Shown piece after piece: positions 43,278 through 52,608 of a stretch of 64,000 bases of DNA. The stretch is from Bdellovibrionales bacterium GWA2_49_15. Its GTDB lineage: Bacteria > Bdellovibrionota > Bacteriovoracia > Bacteriovoracales > Bacteriovoracaceae. The notes under the pieces are model-generated. The model saw only the letters and a list, made by a program, of their open reading frames with translations, was not told the DNA's origin and did not search any database. The stretch spans positions 108,089 to 172,088 of the forward strand of contig MEPP01000031.1 of the NCBI GenBank assembly GCA_001769855.1, written 5' to 3'. The position numbers and the translations under genes were made by a program. The first letter of the stretch is position 1, and each line of letters starts with the position of its first letter.

Positions 43278-44753
43278 ATGGCATTGAACAAAACTCTTTT
43301 GCTCTTTTTTGTACTCTTTTCCTGTAGTTGCATCCCGGTGCAGGGCCCCCGAAACTCCGCCCGATCTCAAGAGGCAAGCGAGGCCACTCCCTCGAAAAGT
43401 GCCAGTGTTCCTCTAGCACCAATCGCACCAACGGCCAGCATGCCAGGGCCTATAGTAGCAGCACCTGCGATAACGCCAACTCCGGCGACTCTGTCATCGC
43501 CGATAACAAAAACCTACACGAAAAGCTATTTGCCCTCTAAAACCTCTATCACTAATCCTGAACGAGGACTGTACAGTCAGACAACATTATCGGATACGAC
43601 TCCCGGGAAAATTAAAACCTTGGCAGGAACCGGACTCACTCTCATGCGCCTGCTGGTCAACCTACCGCGTGTGACCACTCTACCATCCTCCCTCTTTAAT
43701 TCCCTTGAGAATGCATTTTTGGCCTCACGCCAGTATGGGATAAAGAGCATTTTGAGATTTCGCTATAGCGTCAGCAGCAGTGATGGCGATGCCCCTTTGT
43801 GGATGATCGAGGGACATATTGAGGATCTTGCCCCCCTGATGCAAAAATATGCCGATGTCATCTCTACCTTCGAGGCGGGATTCATCGGTGCCTGGGGCGA
43901 GTGGCATTCCTCCACCAACGACCTAAGTAATACGCAGGACCGCGCGGCGGTTCTCCATTCCATGCTCACCAATTTTCCTCAAGACAGCTTCATCCAGATT
44001 CGCACCCCCATGTACAAGAAGGATGTGCTCAATTACCTGGCCAACTTCCCTGATAGCGAAACTTTTCCACGCAGGATCGGTCACTACAACGACTGCTTTC
44101 TTGCAAGCGATAGTGACTATGGCACCTATGCCTCTCCGGTTTCCTCCTGGAAGGATTTCATCGCCAAAGAAGGGGCGACACTTCCGGTTGGAGGAGAGAC
44201 CTGCCGAGTTTACGCTCCTCGCACCAATTGCCAAACAGCTCTTTTCGAGATGGCGATGCTCGGATGGGATCAGCTCCATCAAGATTACAACCTCGACGTC
44301 ATCAATATTTTCAAGGCCCAAGGATGCTGGAACGAAATCAAAGATCGGCTCGGTTATCAATTCCAGCTAGGATCAATGAAGCTCGTCACCACAGCTCTGG
44401 CCGGCGACAAGATGGAACTCTCTCTCAGCGTCAACAGCCGAGGATTTGCCACCACGTTTAAGAAAAGGCCCCTCCTTGTCGTTCTTTACAACGAAACGAG
44501 AAGCTACAAATTTTCTACATCCATCGATACAAGGACATGGTTTCCCGGCAAACTGACTTCTCAATCGACCACGATCACCATTCCAAAAGAGGTCATTCCA
44601 GGAATATATCGGCTGGGGATAATGCTCCCCGATCCTTCAGAGGAACTTGCCAGCAATTCGCGCTTTTCCATTCGATTTAGCAACGAGGGAACATGGGATG
44701 GCAACAGCGGTATAAATATCTTGTTTGACGGGATTGAGATTTTTGAAAAATAG
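43278..44753 (+). CDS. DUF4874/DUF4832 lipoprotein, possible carbohydrate-active
   Basis: A 491-residue protein with a lipobox-like FSCSC, then a Ser/Pro/Ala-rich linker of about 60 residues. The body reads as DUF4874 (NPERGLYSQT, LMRLLVNLPR, GFIGAWGEWHSSTND) followed by DUF4832 (NDCFLASDSDYGTY, CRVYAPRTNC, INIFKAQGCWNEIKDRLGY). The pair usually occurs together and is thought to be a TIM-barrel glycosidase-like fold, with the GEWHS acid as a candidate residue. I use the ATG at 43278; a TTG at 43266 is less likely. Confidence 0.8.
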   Translation: MALNKTLLLFFVLFSCSCIPVQGPRNSARSQEASEATPSKSASVPLAPIAPTASMPGPIVAAPAITPTPATLSSPITKTYTKSYLPSKTSITNPERGLYSQTTLSDTTPGKIKTLAGTGLTLMRLLVNLPRVTTLPSSLFNSLENAFLASRQYGIKSILRFRYSVSSSDGDAPLWMIEGHIEDLAPLMQKYADVISTFEAGFIGAWGEWHSSTNDLSNTQDRAAVLHSMLTNFPQDSFIQIRTPMYKKDVLNYLANFPDSETFPRRIGHYNDCFLASDSDYGTYASPVSSWKDFIAKEGATLPVGGETCRVYAPRTNCQTALFEMAMLGWDQLHQDYNLDVINIFKAQGCWNEIKDRLGYQFQLGSMKLVTTALAGDKMELSLSVNSRGFATTFKKRPLLVVLYNETRSYKFSTSIDTRTWFPGKLTSQSTTITIPKEVIPGIYRLGIMLPDPSEELASNSRFSIRFSNEGTWDGNSGINILFDGIEIFEK

Positions 44754-44759
44754 GCTCCA

Positions 44760-45389
44760 CTATCTAAAGTAATTCAAGTACCAATCAATTTCGTGAAGAT
44801 CGGTCAAGGACGGATTGAGCGCATGTTGGGGATTCAATTTTTTAAAAATAAAATCCAGCGTTTTATAGTCGCGCTGACTGATGACCTTAATTCCGTTACG
44901 GATAAGGAGGGCGGCACAGACGCCTGGGCCTTTTTGATATTTTCGCTGTTCCTGGGGAACCATTCGACAACCGTCAGAGATAAACAAGGTACCGCAAGCA
45001 GCACTCATATTCATCAGCACCGCCAGGTCGACCTTGTTCACCAGCGCGATTTGCAACATCTCCTGGGCCGCCTTCAGAAATCCTTCGGTCCAGTCATCAC
45101 CATGGTCTGTGATCACGCGTGCTTTGCCGTCCAGCACATCAAAGCCGTTCCCGCCATGAATGTCGGGCATCCGTCTCGGGATGCCAAATGAAAACTGCTC
45201 GGGGCAGGATCTGACATGCTTCACATTGGGAAGATTGATTAACTTGAGCACCTCTGGATATTCTCCGTAAGATGTACCATCCACACCGCAAGGCTCACCG
45301 GCGAGGCAAGCGCTGGCCAAAACTCTCATCGGTCGATCCGGGGTAAAATCCGGCATGGCCTGAATTTCTTCTAAACTTGGTATGAACAC
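44760..45389 (-). CDS. DUF523 family protein (thiouracil desulfidase-like)
   Basis: A 209-residue protein with three clusters typical of DUF523: ASACLAGEPCGVDG, SCPEQFSFGIPRR and MSAACG with a nearby GCRM. In the characterised relative TudS, cysteines of these regions hold a [4Fe-4S] cluster that removes sulfur from 2-thiouracil. Which of them are ligands here is not provable by eye. Two in-frame GTGs exist (45395 and 45389); GGAG spacing favours the second. It ends six bases from the convergent lipoprotein gene. Confidence 0.75.
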   Translation of the reverse strand: MFIPSLEEIQAMPDFTPDRPMRVLASACLAGEPCGVDGTSYGEYPEVLKLINLPNVKHVRSCPEQFSFGIPRRMPDIHGGNGFDVLDGKARVITDHGDDWTEGFLKAAQEMLQIALVNKVDLAVLMNMSAACGTLFISDGCRMVPQEQRKYQKGPGVCAALLIRNGIKVISQRDYKTLDFIFKKLNPQHALNPSLTDLHEIDWYLNYFR

Positions 45390-45429
45390 GCTCACTCTCC
45401 TTTCTCAAAGGTTGAGAAACTGGATTCTG

Positions 45430-46944
45430 TTAATTCAGATAGCGTTGCTTTAAATGTTCCTTGAAGAAACGCACATCCAAAACGCTGCCCGTGGCCCTCT
45501 CGATCAATTGGGATTTTTCCCAGAGGCATGCCTGGGACCAAATTTTATCTTTTCTCCAAAGATTGATCGCCTTAAAGTCACCCTTCGCAATTTCTTGCCG
45601 GCAATGAGGAAGGTCCTTTTCCATTTTTCCCCAAAGCTGGGCCGCGATCAAGGCCCCCAGAGTATAGGATGGAAAGTAGCCGAATGCGCCGCTTGGCCAG
45701 TGGACATCTTGCATGCAGCCATCTTTGTAATTTCCACGAGTATCAAGGCCCAAAAACTCCCTCATCTTTTCATTCCAAAGTTCAGGGATATCACGGCCCA
45801 TAATCTTTCCGGCAATTAAATCTTTTTCAATCTCAAAACGTAAAATGACATGCATGGGATAAGTGACTTCGTCAGCATCCACGCGGATCAGTCCGGGTTC
45901 TACAAAGTTGACGTAATTTAAAAGATCGTCCAATCCCCAACCTTTGATGGCATCAAGGCCTAGAAATTCATCCACCATTGGACGGGCGAATTGCCAAAAC
46001 TCTCCCGTGCGTGCCAGTTGCATTTCCACAAACAAGCTCTGACTTTCATGTATCCCCATGCCTTGAACATTATCCACAGGATGCATGGGGGAACGACGAG
46101 GCAATCCCTGCTCATATAAGGCGTGTCCCGTCTCATGCAAGACTCCCATAAGAGATTGCAAAAATTCATCGGTTCGATAGCGGGTGGTTATTCGCACATC
46201 AGAGGGAACTCCGCCACAAAATGGATGGAAGGAAGTATCAAGCCTGCCATGATTAAAATCAAAACCGATCATCTTCATCAAGGCCTCACCAAGCGCCTTC
46301 TGTTTTTCAATGGGAAAATTTGTGCAAAATTTCTTGAGCGGATTTTTCGCCAGTTTTTCTTTCTGCTTTTCCAACGCTTGCGGAATAATCTCCTTCAGAT
46401 CTTTTTTGAGCTGGGCAAAAAGCGGCGCAATCCAGGCATCACGGTTTCCAGAATCAAATTGCTCCATCATGGCATCATATGGCGATAATTTTAAAATCTC
46501 ACTTCGCCTCTGCGCCTCTTCCCGGGCAATCTCGATAACATTGGAAAAGGCCGGTAAAAAACCAGTCCAGTCATTTTTGCCTCTCAGATCGCGCCATAGC
46601 TGCTCACACTTTTTATTGGCCTCAACCTTTTTTTCCACAAAATCCGAAGGCAGACAGCTATTATTAAGATACTGCAATTTCCATTCACGCAATGAGGCGA
46701 TTTTTCTTTGTTTTTCCTGCTCTGGTGAATTCTTGGTTTCTTTTTCAGCATCAGCAATCCAGGCCCCCACTTCAGGCGAAGTCAGAATGGCATGGGACAT
46801 TGAAGCCAAGGTGGCCATGGCTTCGGCCCTCTTTTCGCCACCGCCCTTGGGCATGTGGCAGGCCTCATCAACATTGAGCATGGCCGAAGCATGAGAGAGG
46901 GATTCTAATTTTTGAGCGAGCTGATCAAGTTTTTTCCAGGACAT
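45430..46944 (-). CDS. Carboxypeptidase Taq, M32 metallopeptidase
   Basis: A 504-residue cytoplasmic zinc carboxypeptidase. The M32 motif HExxH is in LHETGHALYEQGLPRR and the downstream third ligand Glu in GIHESQSLFVEMQL. The length and all-helical nature match the family, which trims C-terminal residues from peptides. GGGAAG precedes the ATG. The amylase gene starts 48 bases upstream of its stop on the same strand order, but cotranscription is uncertain. Confidence 0.93.
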   Translation of the reverse strand: MSWKKLDQLAQKLESLSHASAMLNVDEACHMPKGGGEKRAEAMATLASMSHAILTSPEVGAWIADAEKETKNSPEQEKQRKIASLREWKLQYLNNSCLPSDFVEKKVEANKKCEQLWRDLRGKNDWTGFLPAFSNVIEIAREEAQRRSEILKLSPYDAMMEQFDSGNRDAWIAPLFAQLKKDLKEIIPQALEKQKEKLAKNPLKKFCTNFPIEKQKALGEALMKMIGFDFNHGRLDTSFHPFCGGVPSDVRITTRYRTDEFLQSLMGVLHETGHALYEQGLPRRSPMHPVDNVQGMGIHESQSLFVEMQLARTGEFWQFARPMVDEFLGLDAIKGWGLDDLLNYVNFVEPGLIRVDADEVTYPMHVILRFEIEKDLIAGKIMGRDIPELWNEKMREFLGLDTRGNYKDGCMQDVHWPSGAFGYFPSYTLGALIAAQLWGKMEKDLPHCRQEIAKGDFKAINLWRKDKIWSQACLWEKSQLIERATGSVLDVRFFKEHLKQRYLN

Positions 46945-46956
46945 GTTACTTCCCTT

Positions 46957-48993
46957 TTACTTGCATAGATGCGCTTCCAGAGTTTTATCGTAAGCTCCGA
47001 GCGCATAATCAGGCACCAACACCATCACCGAATTGCCGTTGATTTCCAGCCCGGCAAAATTGAGTTTGCCGTTCCCATTGCCCCATGCCTGTTCACCGAC
47101 GTTAAGTAAGTTAACCCAACGTTGGCCTGGTCGAGCATCGTTCACCATCAGCTCGGGAATGCCGCGTTTTTGCCAGTCCGTATTCATGATCACGAGGGCC
47201 TCGTATCCACCATCCACTCGGGAGAAGGCAAACATGCCATTGGTGCCATTACTCACCCAGCGAAACTTAGTTTGGCCATATTTGAGGGCCTTGCACGACT
47301 GGCGAATATGGTTCAGCTTGCGGGAGATTTTGTAAACAGTATGCTCGCGGTTTAACATCGGGTCTTGGGTCCACTCGGGAGATTTGGTTGGCTGAACTTT
47401 TCCAATATAGGCGTGCTTGTTAATAGCACCAACCGTACTTCCCAGGCGGTACATGCCTCCCACAAACATATCTTGACGATAGAGCGCGTGGGAACTTCCC
47501 TTGCAATCTTTTTGGATTTCGCCATTGGCGCGACCGGCGTTCATATTGCCAAAATGGCAATCGCCATTAAACCCCTGCTCCATCCCATAATAAATAATGG
47601 GAGAGCCTTCCGCCAAAGCCAGATAACTTAGGCCCAAGGCCGAGCGTTCAGGGGAAGTCGGATCGTGGGAAACGAAGCGTGGCCAGTCGTGAATTTCTAA
47701 AAGGTTCCAGCTTAGACGGTAATCGCCCTGGTTTGCAATATCGCTTAAGTACCCGCCGAAGAAGTGATCTTCCAAAGCGCGGGAGGGGCGACGATTCAAA
47801 AGCACATCAATGGCAGTGCCACCGTGAGCGAAATCATAGGCGGCATTCATGCCGGGATAGGCGGCGGCAGGATTGCTTAAATACATACTTTTAAGCTCCC
47901 ACATTCTCTTGGTCAAACTGGCGGGCACATTGCCGTGGTCATTGGGGTTTTGCGGGTTGGAGTACATCTTCCCGACTCTCCTTCCGATCCAATCTGACGG
48001 ACCGGCCACCTCACCCACCACAAAGAAATTCTTTTTTCCAAGAGTGCGGGCATAATCGCGAATATGAGTGCTGAAATAGGCGATAAAATCTTCCGTGACA
48101 TGCTTGGCGGCATCCAGGCGAAAGCCATCAATATCGGCGAAGGCGACCCAATATTTATGAAGGTCGGTGAAAATTTCTTGAAAATCATAATTTCTGGTAT
48201 CAAAGTCAAACATCGTGGCCACAAAGTCGCCATAAACGGCGGTGGGTCCGACTCCTTGCATGTCGGACTGTGAGTTAGCACCACAGCGATTAAAAAAGAA
48301 CTGGGACTTAAAAGGTGGAAAAAAATCGGCGGCGAAATCCAGCTCGCCCTGATACTCCGAACCCCCGGCTTCGCCTTTCCAATTTTTATTATTCAGCGCA
48401 TCGGCACAGCCATAGTGATTGGGTGGCCTGCGATAGGTGGTTTTGGGATTGCACATGTGATTGACCACAATATCCAGCACCACCTTGATGCCTTTGGCGT
48501 GGGCCATGGAAACTAATTTTTTCAGCTCTTCTTTCGTGCCAAACCCCGGATCGACTTCGGTAAAATCCACCGTACAGTAGCCATGATAGGAGCCGTTGTG
48601 TTTCTGAATAGGTGTCAGCCATAAAACGGTGACGCCCAAATCTTTCAGATAATCCATCCGGTCCATGATGCCTTGAAGATCGCCGCCGTGACGATAATCC
48701 GGGAGGCCAAACCAATCGGCGGTGGCCTGGTGGGTTTGCTGATATTCTTCGACGTTCAGATGGTCGTTTTCCAAATTGCCGTTATTGAAACGATCCACTT
48801 GAATCTGGTAAACAATTTCTTCGCCCCAGAAACCCGGCGACGGATAATAATTTTGCCGAAGACTTGCGGCAGCTTGAAAACGAGAGCGCGCCCATTCTTT
48901 GACAGGCCTGATGCCTCCGACGCTGGCATCGGGCAGTTCCGCCGCCAACGCTTGAAAATACAAGGAACACATCAATATTAATAGTGCTTTCAC
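46957..48993 (-). CDS. Secreted alpha-amylase family (GH13) enzyme
   Basis: A 678-residue protein starting at GTG 48993 with a perfect GGAGG in front; the longer frame to 49062 has no site. A signal peptide ends at QALAAE. The GH13 regions are present: VLDIVVNHM (I), GFRLDAAKHV (II, nucleophile Asp), FFVVGEVAGP (III, acid Glu) and LEIHDWPRF (IV, where the usual NHD is IHD). It should act on alpha-glucans such as starch or glycogen outside the cytoplasm. The stop is 12 bases before the M32 peptidase gene. Confidence 0.92.
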   Translation of the reverse strand: MKALLILMCSLYFQALAAELPDASVGGIRPVKEWARSRFQAAASLRQNYYPSPGFWGEEIVYQIQVDRFNNGNLENDHLNVEEYQQTHQATADWFGLPDYRHGGDLQGIMDRMDYLKDLGVTVLWLTPIQKHNGSYHGYCTVDFTEVDPGFGTKEELKKLVSMAHAKGIKVVLDIVVNHMCNPKTTYRRPPNHYGCADALNNKNWKGEAGGSEYQGELDFAADFFPPFKSQFFFNRCGANSQSDMQGVGPTAVYGDFVATMFDFDTRNYDFQEIFTDLHKYWVAFADIDGFRLDAAKHVTEDFIAYFSTHIRDYARTLGKKNFFVVGEVAGPSDWIGRRVGKMYSNPQNPNDHGNVPASLTKRMWELKSMYLSNPAAAYPGMNAAYDFAHGGTAIDVLLNRRPSRALEDHFFGGYLSDIANQGDYRLSWNLLEIHDWPRFVSHDPTSPERSALGLSYLALAEGSPIIYYGMEQGFNGDCHFGNMNAGRANGEIQKDCKGSSHALYRQDMFVGGMYRLGSTVGAINKHAYIGKVQPTKSPEWTQDPMLNREHTVYKISRKLNHIRQSCKALKYGQTKFRWVSNGTNGMFAFSRVDGGYEALVIMNTDWQKRGIPELMVNDARPGQRWVNLLNVGEQAWGNGNGKLNFAGLEINGNSVMVLVPDYALGAYDKTLEAHLCK

Positions 48994-49085
48994 AAATCCT
49001 CCGATCCCAATCTTTTGAGGAGGTGCTAGCACTCCTGAGCTGACCCTGGCCCTGACATTCATTAATCGAGTAATTTTTTCAGTAA

Positions 49086-50156
49086 TTATCTAGCTGGAAA
49101 CTGGCAGATAAAGGTCGAGCCACTGCCTGGCGCACTCTCCACCCATACAGAGCCACCGTGCCTCTGCATAATGTGTTTGACGATGGCCAAGCCAAGCCCC
49201 GTACCGCCGGATTCGCGGGAGCGCGCCTTATCCACGCGATAGAAGCGCTCAAAAAGTCGGCCCTGATGTTCCTGGGGAATTCCCGGGCCGTTATCAGAGA
49301 TTCGAACCTCCACACTCTCCGGACTCTGCGCGGTCCATTGCAGCGAAATTTTTCCACCTTCAGGAGTATATTTGCAGGCATTATCCAGAAGATTAACCAG
49401 AACTTGCTCCAAACGCCGGGGATCGGCCCACACCATTTTGACGTCAGCGTGATAGGAAACAGTGTGTTTCTTTTTCTCGAACGTGGTTTGTAATTGCTTT
49501 AAAATCCGCGCGCTAAATTCTTCCGTTTCGATCTCGACTTTTTGCAAGACTCCGTCCGATTCCAGTGACGAGAGGTCGAGCAAATCTTCCACCAGATTCA
49601 TCAGTCTCGTGGTATTTCGAGCAATCGCATGGATAAATTTCTCTTCAATTGCTCGCCCCTGACTCACATCGTCCATAAGCGTGTCAGTGTAGCCCTTGAT
49701 TGAGGTCAGCGGGGTGCGCAGCTCATGGGAAACATTGGCGACAAAATCTATGCGCATCTGCTCGGCCAGCTTAAGCGCCGTGACATCATGAAAGACGCCA
49801 AGCGCACCATAAATTTTCCCGTTGCTTCGTCGCAAGGGCGAAATAGTGACTAAGAAAAACATCACACCAGTGGCGGTGTGAAACTGAACGGCCTTGATTG
49901 AAGTTGAAAGACCTTGTGTTAAGGCCGCCTGATATCCCTGTACCACCTCGTGGTCAACGATCACTTTCCACAGCCGTCGCCGGCCAATCTCCTTGTCATC
50001 CACCAAAATATTAAATTTGCTGTTATAAAAGAGAGGTGAATTATGGATATCCACGGCCAAAAGAGGATCAGAGATGGCCGACATGAGGGCCGCCTGCTCT
50101 CCCTTATCTCTTCTTCGAAAAGGATTGAATCGTGAGAGTAAATTTCGCTTACTCAT
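49086..50156 (-). CDS. phoR: PhoR-type sensor histidine kinase lacking membrane helices
   Basis: A 356-residue kinase. A PAS domain (MSAISDPLLAVDIHNSPLFY) spans residues ~25-130, then the H-box VSHELRTPLTSIKGY, N-box NLLDNACKYTPEGG, G1 ISDNGPGIP and G2 GGTGLGLAIVKH. No membrane-spanning helix precedes it, unlike most PhoR proteins; residues 1-20 are basic (RFNPFRRRDK). I start it at the ATG at 50156, overlapping the phoB stop by eight bases; the frame to 50198 lies inside phoB. Together with phoB it should govern phosphate genes, presumably with PhoU. Confidence 0.88.
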   Translation of the reverse strand: MSKRNLLSRFNPFRRRDKGEQAALMSAISDPLLAVDIHNSPLFYNSKFNILVDDKEIGRRRLWKVIVDHEVVQGYQAALTQGLSTSIKAVQFHTATGVMFFLVTISPLRRSNGKIYGALGVFHDVTALKLAEQMRIDFVANVSHELRTPLTSIKGYTDTLMDDVSQGRAIEEKFIHAIARNTTRLMNLVEDLLDLSSLESDGVLQKVEIETEEFSARILKQLQTTFEKKKHTVSYHADVKMVWADPRRLEQVLVNLLDNACKYTPEGGKISLQWTAQSPESVEVRISDNGPGIPQEHQGRLFERFYRVDKARSRESGGTGLGLAIVKHIMQRHGGSVWVESAPGSGSTFICQFPAR

Positions 50157-50838
50157 TGTCGGTCTTGATTCGATAACCCACTCCTCGAATTGTTTCAATC
50201 ACGTCAGCACAGGCACCAAGTTTTTTCCGCAGGCCAAAGATGTGCGTATCAATGGCCCGGTCGATCACGATAACGCCCTCGCCTTGCACTTGCTCAATCA
50301 AGGCCTCGCGCGAGAGAACCTTTCCTTGGTTGGCCATGAGAGTCGCCAGTAACTTAAATTCATAAGTCGTTGTGCGCACCTCCTGAGTCCCACATTTTAC
50401 CAAGTGAGCATCCACATCGACTAGCAGTTGCCCCACTTTGTATTTTCGAGCACTCCCCTGCGCCAGCATTTCTCCGCGTCGCAGGAGCGCCCGCACGCGC
50501 GCCAAGAAAACCGGAAGATCAAAAGGCTTGGTTATATAATCATCAGCACCACTTTCTAAACCCAAGATAATATCATCGGGCAGCGCCCGAGCGGTGGCCA
50601 TGAGGACAGGAATTTTTCGCTGAATCTGCCGGCAAACATCTATTCCCGACAATCCCGGTAACATCCAATCCAGAACGACCAAATCAAAATTTTCCCCCGA
50701 CTGTATAAATTTTATAGCGTCTTCTCCATTACTCGCCCAGACCACCTTGTAGGAGGCCCGTTCCAAATGCAGAACCATAAGTTCCCGAATATCAACGGAA
50801 TCTTCCACCACTAAAATGCTTGGCTGACTGGCTGCCAT
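50149..50838 (-). CDS. phoB: PhoB-type OmpR-family response regulator
   Basis: A 229-residue response regulator: receiver domain with acidic pocket (ILVVEDSVD), phospho-acceptor Asp in LVVLDWMLPG and Lys in DDYITKPFD, then an OmpR-type winged helix (TTYEFKLLATLMANQGKVLS, VDTHIFGLRKKLG-like) ending YRIKTDNE. It precedes and overlaps the kinase. It is divergent from the DUF47-pit pair and the 113 bases between them carry a Pho-box-like repeat. Confidence 0.9.
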   Translation of the reverse strand: MAASQPSILVVEDSVDIRELMVLHLERASYKVVWASNGEDAIKFIQSGENFDLVVLDWMLPGLSGIDVCRQIQRKIPVLMATARALPDDIILGLESGADDYITKPFDLPVFLARVRALLRRGEMLAQGSARKYKVGQLLVDVDAHLVKCGTQEVRTTTYEFKLLATLMANQGKVLSREALIEQVQGEGVIVIDRAIDTHIFGLRKKLGACADVIETIRGVGYRIKTDNE

Positions 50839-50872
50839 GATATATCTCCCAAAGGCCGATCCTGCACATAAT

Positions 50873-50900
50873 CTTAACCGAATCCTAACAATACTTAAAC
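50873..50900. promoter_or_regulatory. Candidate Pho box between phoB and the DUF47-pit operon
   Basis: Three related heptamers, CTTAACC (50873), CCTAACA (50884) and CTTAAAC (50894), are spaced by 11 and 10 bases, the helical-turn spacing of PhoB direct repeats. An AT-rich -10 (TATATT 50915-50920 or TACAAT 50924-50929) follows on the plus strand. A PhoB site is expected here because the pair on one side is phoBR and on the other a phosphate carrier. Confidence 0.5.
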
Positions 50901-50951
50901 AACAGGTCCGATTATATATTTCCTACAATCATTATTAAAAGGAGAGGTCTT

Positions 50952-51578
50952 ATGTTTGGACGCTTTATGCCACGAGAAGAAAAGTTTTTTGATCTCTTTG
51001 ACCAGGCCGCGACTTTAATTCTCGAGTCAACTCAACGCTTTCGGACCATGCTCGATGATATGGGCAATGTGGAGAGCCATTCGCGAGTGATTAAAGATCT
51101 GGAACACAAGTGCGACGAAATCACCCATCGCACCGTTGATCTTCTTCATACAACCTTCATCACCCCGCTGGATCGCAACGACATCCATGCGCTGATCAGC
51201 AAGCTTGATGACATTCTCGATCTGGTCGAGGCCGCTTCCCAGCGCATGTTCCTCTACAACGTCACCAAAGTTACCCCTGAGCTGATGGCCCTCGCCGATG
51301 TGGGAATTAAATCTGTGCAAAACTTGAAAGAGGCCGTGAGCCGACTTCACAATTTGAAAAACCCTGAGGAGATCATTAAGTACTGCGTGGAGGTCAATCG
51401 CCTGGAAAATGAGGCCGACCATATTCTTCGTTCGGCCATGGCCAAACTGTTTAGAGAGGAACCGGATGTTCGCCGCCTCATCATGTTTAAGGAACTTTAT
51501 GAGATGCTCGAAACTATGACAGATCGTTGTGAGGACGTCGCCAACATCATTGAAGGAATCGTTCTCGAGTACGCTTAA
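50952..51578 (+). CDS. DUF47 / PhoU-like accessory protein of the Pit transporter
   Basis: A 208-residue helical protein of the DUF47 family (MFGRFMPREEKFFDLFDQAA start; HKCDEITHRTVDLLHTTFIT with the conserved TPLDRNDIHAL segment; NRLENEADHILRSAM). Members pair with Pit phosphate carriers and are thought to gate them in the manner of PhoU. GGAGAGG precedes the ATG. The pit gene starts 25 bases later. Confidence 0.9.
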   Translation: MFGRFMPREEKFFDLFDQAATLILESTQRFRTMLDDMGNVESHSRVIKDLEHKCDEITHRTVDLLHTTFITPLDRNDIHALISKLDDILDLVEAASQRMFLYNVTKVTPELMALADVGIKSVQNLKEAVSRLHNLKNPEEIIKYCVEVNRLENEADHILRSAMAKLFREEPDVRRLIMFKELYEMLETMTDRCEDVANIIEGIVLEYA

Positions 51579-51603
51579 CCTCTGGCCATAAAAGGACTTA
51601 CAT

Positions 51604-52608
51604 ATGGATTCTTCAACAGTATTCATTGTCTTCATTATAATCGTGGCGCTGGGTTTCGATTTCTTAAACGGATTCCATGACGCCGCCAATTCCATTGCCA
51701 CAGTCGTTTCAACCAGGGTGCTGCGTCCTCAATGGGCGGTGGCCTGGGCGGCTTTTTTTAACTTTATTTCGTTTATGTTTTTTGGACTCCACGTTGCCAA
51801 TACCATAGGCAAAGGCGTCATCGATCCCCATATCATCGACCCGATGCTTATCTTGGCCGCCTTAAGTGGTTCCATTATTTGGAACATTATCACCTGGTAC
51901 TACGGACTGCCCTCGAGTTCTTCTCACGCCTTGATAGGTTCTCTGGCAGGTGCCGCCGTGGCCAAAGTTGGCGTGAAGGGTCTCATGCTCTCGGGATTTA
52001 CCAAAATCGGTTTTTCCATCGTCCTCTCGCCACTTTTCGGATTTGCCCTGGCCTTTGTGTTTATGACTCTTGTGTCCTTGTTCTTGTTTAAATCGACTCC
52101 GCGAAAGGTCGATCGTTGGGGCAGGCGACTGCAACTGGTCTCCGCCTCACTTTATAGCTTAGGCCATGGTGGAAACGATGCTCAAAAGACCATGGGTATT
52201 ATCGCCGTCCTTCTCTTCTCCACCGGCCGACTGGGCCCCGAGTTCCACGTCCCCCTGTGGATCGTGCTTTCCTGTCATGCGGCCATGGGGCTTGGAACGC
52301 TCTTTGGTGGCTGGCGCATTGTGGAAACCATGGGTATGAAAATTACCAAACTTCGTCCCATCGGTGGGATGTGTGCGGAGACCGCCGGTGCCATTACACT
52401 TTTCTTGGCAACTGGCTTGGGTATTCCCGTCTCTACCACTCACACAATTACCGGCTCCATTATGGGCGTCGGTTCTGTGACTAAATTCTCCGCCGTGCGC
52501 TGGGGAGTTGCGGAAAAAATTATCTGGGCCTGGGTTTTAACCATCCCCGCAGCGGCCTTTGTTTCTGCCGTCACCTGGTGGATTGGAAATTTGATCATTA
52601 ACGGCTAG
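51604..52608 (+). CDS. pit: Pit-family inorganic phosphate transporter
   Basis: A 334-residue inner-membrane protein with about ten helices and the two inverted PiT signature repeats: LNGFHDAANSIATVVSTRVL near the start and YSLGHGGNDAQKTMGIIAVL in the second half. It is a metal-phosphate/proton symporter for low-affinity uptake, complementing the high-affinity Pst system at the left edge. Its stop overlaps the convergent secreted phosphodiesterase gene by four bases. Confidence 0.93.
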   Translation: MDSSTVFIVFIIIVALGFDFLNGFHDAANSIATVVSTRVLRPQWAVAWAAFFNFISFMFFGLHVANTIGKGVIDPHIIDPMLILAALSGSIIWNIITWYYGLPSSSSHALIGSLAGAAVAKVGVKGLMLSGFTKIGFSIVLSPLFGFALAFVFMTLVSLFLFKSTPRKVDRWGRRLQLVSASLYSLGHGGNDAQKTMGIIAVLLFSTGRLGPEFHVPLWIVLSCHAAMGLGTLFGGWRIVETMGMKITKLRPIGGMCAETAGAITLFLATGLGIPVSTTHTITGSIMGVGSVTKFSAVRWGVAEKIIWAWVLTIPAAAFVSAVTWWIGNLIING

